Part shown: positions 58,134 to 64,000 of the stretch, in pieces
Layout: the number at the start of each line of letters is the position of its first letter
Position numbering within the stretch: position 1 is the first letter of the stretch
DNA from: Phytohabitans kaempferiae
GTDB taxonomy: Bacteria > Actinomycetota > Actinomycetes > Mycobacteriales > Micromonosporaceae
Direction of reading: 5' to 3'
DNA: 64,000 nt
NCBI RefSeq assembly: GCF_042433955.1
Contig: NZ_JBHLUH010000006.1
Location: forward strand, 10,003 to 74,002
Made by a program: the position numbers and the translations under genes
The notes under the pieces: model-generated
Databases searched by the model: none
Told to the model about the DNA's origin: nothing
What the model saw: the letters and a program-made list of their open reading frames with translations, nothing else

Positions 58134-58972
58134 GCCGCCGCGGTCGCCTGGACGGCCTCGGGCCGGTGGCCAAGGTCCTGGCCTGGATCTACCTGCTGGC
58201 GTTGATGGCCTTCTTCACCGTGCCGATCCTGTACGCCGCGCTGACCGCGTTCCAGCCCCGGCTGGTCACGTCGCGCCCCTCGCCGCAGTGGCTGTTCACC
58301 CCGACCCTGGAGAACTTCCGGTCGCTGTTCGTCGACTACTCCTTCGTCGGACCGCTGCTGAACAGCTTCCAGTCCAGCCTCGGCTCGTCGGTCCTCGCGC
58401 TGCTCATCGCCGCGCCCGCGGCGTACGCTCTCAGCCGCGGCCGGGGAGCGAGCGCCGGACCGATGGGGTTCTGGCTGCTCTGCGCGCGGGCGCTGCCGGC
58501 CATCGGGGTCAGCATCCCGGCGTACGCGATCTTCAATCAGCTCGGGCTCAACGACACCATCCTGGCGCTGTTGCTGGTCTACCTGCCCTACAACGTCGCG
58601 CTCGCGACGATCCTGCTGCGCGTGTTCCTCGACGGAGTGCCGCGGGAGATCGACGAGGCTGCGGCCATCGACGGCGCGGGGGCGGTGCGGACGCTCGTCC
58701 AGGTCATCCTGCCCGTGGCCAAGCCCGGCGTGGCGTCCGTGGGGATCATGACGTTCCTCTTCGCCTGGAACAACTTTCTGTTTCCGCTGGTCCTCACCGG
58801 CAGCAGGGCCGGCACGGTCCCGCTGGCCCTCCAGCAGTTCCTGGGCAGCTACACCCTCCAGTGGAACGAGGTCATGGCCGGCGTCGTGCTGCTGTCCCTA
58901 CCTCTCATCCTGCTCGCCCTGACCCTCGGCCGGTACATGGTCGGCGGTCTCTCGGCGGGCAGCGTCAAGTGA
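58130..58972 (+). CDS. sugar ABC permease 2 (UgpE/MalG type)
   Basis: 280 residues from ATG 58130. Six membrane segments, opening VAKVLAWIYLLALMAFFTVP; EAA loop IDEAAAIDGAGAVRTLVQVI with the following LPVAKPGVASVGIMTFLFAW. The segment ARALPAIGVSIPAYAIFNQL is a common MalG feature. Coupled to permease 1 and followed 25 bp later by the sulfatase, so import and desulfation are one transcript. Confidence 0.93.
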   Translation: MSRRGRLDGLGPVAKVLAWIYLLALMAFFTVPILYAALTAFQPRLVTSRPSPQWLFTPTLENFRSLFVDYSFVGPLLNSFQSSLGSSVLALLIAAPAAYALSRGRGASAGPMGFWLLCARALPAIGVSIPAYAIFNQLGLNDTILALLLVYLPYNVALATILLRVFLDGVPREIDEAAAIDGAGAVRTLVQVILPVAKPGVASVGIMTFLFAWNNFLFPLVLTGSRAGTVPLALQQFLGSYTLQWNEVMAGVVLLSLPLILLALTLGRYMVGGLSAGSVK

Positions 58973-58997
58973 AGTCAACGATCGACGGAAGGCCCGT

Positions 58998-60467
58998 GTG
59001 AGCGCGCGTCCCAACATCCTCGTCATCTGTACCGACCAGCACCGCTACGACGTGATCTCGACCCACCCCGGCAGCGTCGCCCGTACGCCGCACCTGCAAC
59101 GCCTCGCCGACCAGGGCGCGGTGTTCGAGGGCTGCTACGCCCCGAGCCCGGTCTGCGCGCCCACCAGGGCATCCCTGCTGACCGGGCAGTACCCCAGCCA
59201 GCACGGGCTGTGGTCGAACGGCGTGACCCTTCCCGAGGGCGCGCCGCTGGTCTCCCGCGAACTCGCCGACGCCGGGTACCGGTGCGGCCTGGTCGGGAAG
59301 CTCCACCTGGCCGCCGCCTTCCAGGGCACGACAGAGCAGCGGTTGGACGACGGGTTCGAGGACTTCCGCTGGGCGCACGACCCGTTCCACGGCTCGCCGG
59401 AGAACGCCTACCACCGCTGGCTGCGCGAGCGGCACCCGGCCCTGTGGGAGAAGGCGGTCGGCGACGTCGTCACCCCGGAGGTCACCGGCTTCACGCACGC
59501 CGACACGGCGTTCGACGGCATGCCGACCGAGGCGCACTACTCGACGTGGGTGACCGAGGAGACGGAGGACTTCATCCGGCGCGCCGCGGACGACGAGCGC
59601 CCCTTCTTCCTGGTGGCGAACTTCTTCGACCCGCACCACCCGTTCGTCGCGCCCTCCGAGTACCTGGCCGCCTACCCGCCCGGCTCCGTACCGCCGCCGG
59701 TGGGTGGACCGTCCGAACTGGACGGCAAGCCGGACGTGCAGCGGGATGCATCCTGCTCCAGCTACGTCGGGCACGGGCCGTCGTTCCCCGACTTCGACGA
59801 GCAGGGCATCGACGAGATCCGCCGTACTTACTACGCCATGGTCTCGCTCGTCGACGACTGCGTGGGGCGGATCCTCGCCACACTCGACGCCGCCGGCCTG
59901 GCCGACGACACGCTAGTCATCTTCACCAGCGACCACGGCGAGATGCTGGGCGACCATGCCATGCTCCTCAAGGGCCCGATGATGTACGACCCGGCGGTGC
60001 GGGTACCGATGATCATCCGCTGGCCCGGGCGGCTCTCCGGCGGGGTCCGCGTCGAGGACGGGTTCGTCGGCGTGCACGACGTGGCCGCGACCGTACGCCG
60101 GGCCGCCGGCCTCGCCGCCGTCCCCCTGGACCAGGGCTTCGACCTCGTCGACGTCGCCCGGGGCGAGACCGCCCCGCGCGGCTACGCGCTGTCGCAGTAC
60201 CGAAACGCCGGCTACCCGTACGAACCGGAGGTGCTGACCACGATGCTCCGGACCAGCGACCACAAGATCGTGGTCTGGCACGGCGCCCCCGCCACCGACC
60301 GGCAGCGGCAGGGCGAGCTGTACGACCTGGCGAACGACCCGGACGAGCTGGTCAACCTCTGGGACGTACCGGAGCACGCGACCGTCAAGGCGCGGCTTCT
60401 CGCCGAGTTCGCCGACGTGCTGGTGAGCCTGGAAGACCGCACCGCCCGCCGGGTACACCCGTGGTGA
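58998..60467 (+). CDS. type I sulfatase (formylglycine-dependent), cytoplasmic
   Basis: 489 residues from GTG 58998. The sulfatase signature is PVCAPTRASLLTGQYPSQHG: Cys53 in C-A-P-T-R is the residue converted to formylglycine by the FGE encoded in the same cluster. Metal and substrate motifs: NILVICTDQHRYDVI, LVGKLHLAAAFQG, FFDPHHPFVAP, TLVIFTSDHGEMLGDHAMLL. There is no signal peptide, so the sulfate ester must be imported first. Likely substrates are sulfated sugars from algae, plants or host glycans; the specific one cannot be read from the sequence. Confidence 0.94.
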   Translation: MSARPNILVICTDQHRYDVISTHPGSVARTPHLQRLADQGAVFEGCYAPSPVCAPTRASLLTGQYPSQHGLWSNGVTLPEGAPLVSRELADAGYRCGLVGKLHLAAAFQGTTEQRLDDGFEDFRWAHDPFHGSPENAYHRWLRERHPALWEKAVGDVVTPEVTGFTHADTAFDGMPTEAHYSTWVTEETEDFIRRAADDERPFFLVANFFDPHHPFVAPSEYLAAYPPGSVPPPVGGPSELDGKPDVQRDASCSSYVGHGPSFPDFDEQGIDEIRRTYYAMVSLVDDCVGRILATLDAAGLADDTLVIFTSDHGEMLGDHAMLLKGPMMYDPAVRVPMIIRWPGRLSGGVRVEDGFVGVHDVAATVRRAAGLAAVPLDQGFDLVDVARGETAPRGYALSQYRNAGYPYEPEVLTTMLRTSDHKIVVWHGAPATDRQRQGELYDLANDPDELVNLWDVPEHATVKARLLAEFADVLVSLEDRTARRVHPW

Positions 60468-60507
60468 CCCCGCCCTGCCCGGTCCCACACGACGAAAGGA
60501 GAACACC

Positions 60508-61509
60508 GTGCGCGCCGTGATCCTCGATCGGCCGGGGACGCAGCGGGTCGGCGATCGGCCGGACCCGACGCCGGCCGCGGGCGAGGTGGTCGTCCGCGTA
60601 CACGCCTGTGGCATCTGCGGCACCGACCTGCACATCCTCGACGGCGAGTTCCCGCCGACGCCGTACCCGATCACGCCGGGGCACGAGTTCGCCGGCGAGG
60701 TGGTCGAGGTGGGTACCGGGGTGTCGGGTCTCTCGACCGGCGACCGGGTGGCCGTCGACCCGTCGCTCTTCTGTGGACGGTGCTGGCAGTGCCAGCGCCA
60801 GCGGGGCAACCTCTGCGAGGACTGGAACGCCGTCGGCGACACGGTCGACGGCGCGTTCGCCGAGTACGTGGCCGTGCCCGCCGGCAACTGTTACCGCCTG
60901 CCCGACTCCGTCGACTACAGCGCCGGCGCGCTGGTCGAGCCGGTCGCCTGCGCCGTACACGGGCTGCGCCGGCTCGACCTGGAGCTGGGCAGCTCACTGC
61001 TGGTCGTGGGCGCCGGCACGATGGGCCTGCTGCTGATGCAACTGGCCCACGGCGCCGGCGCGTACGAGGTGGCGATGGTCGACCAGGACCCGTCCCGGCT
61101 GACGCTGGCGGCCGAGCTGGGCGCGGCGGCGACCGCCACCTCGGTCGAGGAGATCGTGGACCAGCACCGGGGCGGCTTCGACTACGTCGTGGAGGCGACC
61201 GGCGTGCCCGCCGCCGGACAGGCCGCCCTCGGGGGAGTGGCGACCGGCGGCACGTTCATGGTCTTCGGCGTCGCGCCGCAGGACGCCCGGCTACAGGTGT
61301 CACCCTTCGAGGTGTACAACCGCGAGATCACCGTGGTCGGCTCGATGGCTGTGCTCGCCAGCTTCGCGCCCGCGGTCAACGCGGTCGCCTCCGGCGTGGT
61401 CGACGCGGCCCGCATGGTCACCCACGTCGAGCCGCTGGACCGGTTCGCCGACGCGATCCAGCTCACCCGCCAACGGGCCGGACTCAAAGTCCAGGTGCGG
61501 CCGTCCTGA
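60508..61509 (+). CDS. zinc-dependent medium-chain alcohol/polyol dehydrogenase 1
   Basis: 333 residues, with GGAGA nine bases before GTG 60508. Catalytic zinc set: ACGICGTDLHILDG and TPGHEFAGEVVEVG; structural zinc cysteines FCGRCWQCQRQRGNLC; NAD fold LLVVGAGTMGLLLMQLAHGA with an acidic residue after the second strand (MVDQDPSR), indicating NAD+. It resembles sorbitol/threonine dehydrogenases. In this cluster it probably oxidises the sugar alcohol or sugar released after desulfation. Confidence 0.92.
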   Translation: MRAVILDRPGTQRVGDRPDPTPAAGEVVVRVHACGICGTDLHILDGEFPPTPYPITPGHEFAGEVVEVGTGVSGLSTGDRVAVDPSLFCGRCWQCQRQRGNLCEDWNAVGDTVDGAFAEYVAVPAGNCYRLPDSVDYSAGALVEPVACAVHGLRRLDLELGSSLLVVGAGTMGLLLMQLAHGAGAYEVAMVDQDPSRLTLAAELGAAATATSVEEIVDQHRGGFDYVVEATGVPAAGQAALGGVATGGTFMVFGVAPQDARLQVSPFEVYNREITVVGSMAVLASFAPAVNAVASGVVDAARMVTHVEPLDRFADAIQLTRQRAGLKVQVRPS

Positions 61510-61536
61510 CCTTTGTCCAACTCCCCGAGGAGCCTC

Positions 61537-62580
61537 ATGACCGCGACGATGACGGGCGCCTTCCTGCCGGGAGGCCGCCGCGTGGAACTGAAACAGGTAC
61601 CCGTTCCCAGACCCGGCCACGGCCAGGTGCTGTTGCGCGTCCGGGCGTCCACCATCTGCGGATCGGACCTGCGCGCGATCTACCGGGAGCACCTCGGGCA
61701 CGGCCCCGAGGCGTACCAGGGGGTGATCGGCGGGCACGAGCCGGCGGGTGAGGTGGTGGAGGTCGGCCCCGGCACCGACTCGCCCCGCCCCGGCGACCGC
61801 GTGGCCGTGTACCACATCAGCGGCTGCGGGACCTGTCCCGACTGCCGGATGGGGTACCAGATCAGCTGCGCCTCCCCGTCCCGGGCCGCGTACGGCTGGC
61901 AGCGCGACGGCGGCCACGCCGAGTACCTGCTCGCCGATGCGCGCGACTGCGTCCGGCTGCCCGACTTCCTCACCTTCCTCGACGGCGCCTGCTGCGCCTG
62001 CGGCTTCGGCACCGCCTACGAGGCACTGTGCCGCATCGAACCGTCCGGAAAGGACCGGCTGTTGATCGTGGGCACCGGACCGGTCGGCATGGCCGCCGGG
62101 CTGCTGGCCCGCTGCCTCGGCGTGCCTTACCGGGTCGGGGTCGACACCAACCAGGAACGGCTCGATTTGGCGCTCCGGCTCGGCGCCATCGACGAGGGTG
62201 TGCGAGTCGGGGAGGAGGCGCTGCCCGCCCTGATAACCAAGACCGGCGGCGGCTTCGAGGCCACGATGGACTGCTCGGGCAGCGCCCCCGGGCGGACCCT
62301 GGCGGTCCGCGCGGCCCGCCGGTACGGCCGGTGCGTGCTGGTCGGCGAGGGCGGGCGGCTGGAACTCGACGCCAGCCCGGACGTGATCCACCAGCAGTTG
62401 CGGATCGAGGGATCCTGGGTCACCAGCACGTGGCGGCTCCAGGAACTTGTCGACAACCTCGCCCGATGGCGCCTGCACCCCGAGGTCGTCGTCACCGGCC
62501 GCTACCCGCTGGCGGACGCGGCCGCGGCCTACCAGGAGGCGGACGCCGGCACCTGCGGGAAAGTCGGCATCGTCGCCTGA
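61537..62580 (+). CDS. zinc-dependent medium-chain dehydrogenase 2
   Basis: 347 residues from ATG 61537 (GAGGAG seven bases upstream; TTG 61513 is an unlikely alternative). Zinc motifs: ASTICGSDLRAIYREH, VIGGHEPAGEVVEVG, and structural Cys ISGCGTCPDCRMGYQISCAS; NAD fold LLIVGTGPVGMAAGLLARCL followed by VDTNQERL, again suited to NAD+. Differs from the first dehydrogenase in its substrate-site residues, so the two probably act in sequence or on different carbons. Last gene of the sulfatase cluster. Confidence 0.9.
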   Translation: MTATMTGAFLPGGRRVELKQVPVPRPGHGQVLLRVRASTICGSDLRAIYREHLGHGPEAYQGVIGGHEPAGEVVEVGPGTDSPRPGDRVAVYHISGCGTCPDCRMGYQISCASPSRAAYGWQRDGGHAEYLLADARDCVRLPDFLTFLDGACCACGFGTAYEALCRIEPSGKDRLLIVGTGPVGMAAGLLARCLGVPYRVGVDTNQERLDLALRLGAIDEGVRVGEEALPALITKTGGGFEATMDCSGSAPGRTLAVRAARRYGRCVLVGEGGRLELDASPDVIHQQLRIEGSWVTSTWRLQELVDNLARWRLHPEVVVTGRYPLADAAAAYQEADAGTCGKVGIVA

Positions 62581-62681
62581 AGCCGCTGAGCGTGCTCGCG
62601 TTACCGCGTGTGACCGCTTCGGCTTCGATGCCCGCGACCGTCGGCTTCCGGCACCTCATCCGACCGTCCTGAAGGGACTAG

Positions 62682-63065
62682 ATGGAGCAGTCGCGACACG
62701 CCCCAACCAAGCCACGGTTTCCCACCAGCGTGTACCGCCACGGCTCGGAGCCGGACGTACGGTTCAGCTTCGCGAACGAACGTACCTTCCTCGCCTGGAT
62801 CCGGACCGCGCTCGCCCTCATCGCCGGCGGCGTCGCGCTGGAGGCATTCGGATTGAACCTGGAGTCACACCTGCGCACCACGGCGTCACTGGTGCTCATC
62901 GCCGCCGGCGTGGTGCTGCCCGGCCACGCCTGGTTTGCCTGGGCCAGAAGCGAGCGCGCGCTACGCCGGGCGGAGCCGTTGCCCTCACCCTTCCTGTCCG
63001 CGCCGCTGGGAGTCACCGTGATGGTCGTCGGCATCCTCATCGCGCTCGGCGTGCTGCTGCGATGA
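62682..63065 (+). CDS. DUF202 (YidH-like) membrane protein 1
   Basis: 127 residues. After a hydrophilic start the DUF202 signature RFSFANERTFLAWIRTALAL (N-E-R-T-x-L-A-W-x-R-T) leads into three membrane segments (about 38-60, 65-88, 105-127). YidH-family proteins are small inner-membrane proteins of unknown function, usually encoded in pairs, as here: the stop overlaps the next start by four bases (ATGA). Confidence 0.88.
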   Translation: MEQSRHAPTKPRFPTSVYRHGSEPDVRFSFANERTFLAWIRTALALIAGGVALEAFGLNLESHLRTTASLVLIAAGVVLPGHAWFAWARSERALRRAEPLPSPFLSAPLGVTVMVVGILIALGVLLR

Positions 63066-63406
63066 ACGAAGGCCGCCGCGACCGGCGCGGTGTCGTCCGC
63101 GACCGCGGGCTACAGGCCGAGCGAACAACGCTCGCGTGGTCGCGCACGGCGTTGGCGCTCGCCGGTACCTGCCTCATCGCGGCCCGCGGCCTCATCGTCC
63201 ACTTCGGAGCCTGGACCGTCGCGGCCGGGTCGGCGGGCGGCCTCGTCGCGGGGATGGCGATCCTGGCCGCCCACCGCCGTTACCGGCACTGGGCCCGAGA
63301 CGGTGAGCGGCCCTACCGCGCGGCCGTCCCGAACGCCGCGCTGGCCGTTGCCACCGTCGGGCTGGGCCTCGCCGGGCTCGCGGTGGCCGTCGCCGCGCTG
63401 GGCTGA
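63062..63406 (+). CDS. DUF202 membrane protein 2
   Basis: 114 residues from ATG 63062, translationally coupled to the first DUF202 gene. Signature DRGLQAERTTLAWSRTALAL (E-R-T-x-L-A-W-x-R-T), then three membrane segments ending VATVGLGLAGLAVAVAALG. The pair probably forms a hetero-oligomer in the membrane; its role is unknown. No further gene follows in the operon. Confidence 0.87.
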   Translation: MNEGRRDRRGVVRDRGLQAERTTLAWSRTALALAGTCLIAARGLIVHFGAWTVAAGSAGGLVAGMAILAAHRRYRHWARDGERPYRAAVPNAALAVATVGLGLAGLAVAVAALG

Positions 63407-64000
63407 GCGGCCATTCGCCGCCGACCGAGATGGCCGGGATCACCGCCACCGCGTCGCGCCTGGCGCGTGCTCAGGCGAGCGCTTGGATCGCTTGCCAACG
63501 CTGGCCCGCTTTTCCGTCGCGGTTCGATTCTGGTGCGACAGAGGGGAGTTACCGCGATGCCCGTCGTGCTCATGGCCGCTGCTCCCGCAGCCTCACCCCG
63601 CGCGGTCCACGACCAAACCCGCCGGCGCCAGAACACGCCGTGACATCTCCGGCAAACCTAATCTATGGAGGTTTCGGAGTTGAGGTGGTCGCGCGGCTGG
63701 GCTGCGATCGGACGTGGGGACACAGGCCGTTCAAACCGCTGCCACGGCGATCACGGGTTCTTGGGGCGAAGCTGCCGGGTCTAGGAAGAGCTTTCGGATT
63801 CAGGGTCTTGACTCGGTCCACAATGGTCACCGTAGGCGGCCGTACTCTGTCGCCAAGATACCGACAACATCCCTGACTTTGCTGCCTCCTGCTGCGGACG
63901 AGACAGCAAAGTCCCTGATTTTGTTGTCACGCGCCGCCGGTCCAACGAACCATCCCGACCGATCGCGAAGCCGAGGCAGTGTGCCGGCGGCGGACGTGTG
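63407..64000. other. apparently gene-free right end
   Basis: About 590 bp with lower coding character than elsewhere and no start/stop arrangement that reads as a known protein on either strand. It includes the inverted and direct repeat at 63870-63926. It could be the edge of a mobile element whose remainder lies beyond the window. Confidence 0.4.
63875..63913. repeat. inverted repeat with an overlapping direct repeat
   Basis: Perfect 10-bp arms GACTTTGCTG (63875-63884) and CAGCAAAGTC (63904-63913) with a 19-bp centre. Overlapping this, TCCCTGACTTTGCTG (63870-63884) recurs as TCCCTGATTTTGTTG (63912-63926), 13 of 15 identical. Such nested repeats are typical of recombination or transposon-end sites. 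Confidence 0.65.

Noticed and set aside
1..64000. CRISPR arrays, tRNA or rRNA genes, prophage, complete insertion sequences
   Set aside because: No regularly spaced repeats, no cloverleaf-like or rRNA sequence and no transposase or phage structural gene was recognised; the only tandem repeat is inside the protease gene.

Overview
The window is very GC-rich with codon usage to match. It has many GTG starts, MocR/SorC/IclR/TetR regulators, Tat and lipoprotein signals, a GH10-CBM2 xylanase and a large fibronectin-repeat subtilisin. This suggests a filamentous actinobacterium, most likely of the Micromonosporaceae, but the assignment is inferred from gene style and not from a marker gene. No rRNA, tRNA, CRISPR array or phage was seen.

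Layout. 0-12 kb: a DUF2267 protein, a 1,817-residue secreted protease with ten FnIII domains, a SigE-type sigma factor with its membrane partner, an acyltransferase, and a decayed polysaccharide-lyase-like fragment. 12-15 kb: MarR and HxlR regulators, each with a clear palindromic operator, and an MFS exporter. 15-21 kb: CBS-domain protein, CapA-like phosphatase, alpha/beta hydrolase, MocR regulator divergent from an FAD oxidoreductase, DUF6069 membrane protein. 21.5-27 kb: a decay zone with a frameshifted acetyltransferase, a frameshifted and truncated ADP-ribosylglycohydrolase and a 5'-truncated uridine-kinase-like fragment lying between intact genes.

26.9-47 kb is a coherent catabolic island. 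A TetR regulator is divergent from a quinate/shikimate-type dehydrogenase. A three-domain 3-dehydroshikimate-dehydratase-like protein 19 kb away carries a perfect 26-bp copy of the TetR intergenic element. Between them are a PQQ-dependent dehydrogenase with a cupredoxin-like tail, a previously hidden pqqA precursor gene, a shortened PqqB, a CoA-transferase/citryl-CoA-lyase pair, an aldehyde dehydrogenase, a ThDP enzyme, a branched-chain-type ABC importer with a fused permease-ATPase, and a secreted ThuA protein. A second 17-bp motif recurs next to the IclR gene, the ThuA gene, pqqA and the PQQ dehydrogenase. The simplest reading is uptake and periplasmic/cytoplasmic oxidation of a cyclitol or hydroaromatic acid towards protocatechuate.

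47-53.5 kb: a SUKH-4-like protein, lipoproteins, a zinc-free medium-chain dehydrogenase behind an operator, the xylanase with promoter and terminator, and a TraB-like protein. 53.8-62.6 kb: a SorC-controlled cluster with a sugar ABC importer, a sulfatase without signal peptide, the formylglycine-generating enzyme that would activate it, and two zinc dehydrogenases. This points to import and cytoplasmic desulfation of a sulfated sugar. 62.7-64 kb: two coupled DUF202 membrane proteins, then an apparently gene-free end with an inverted repeat.
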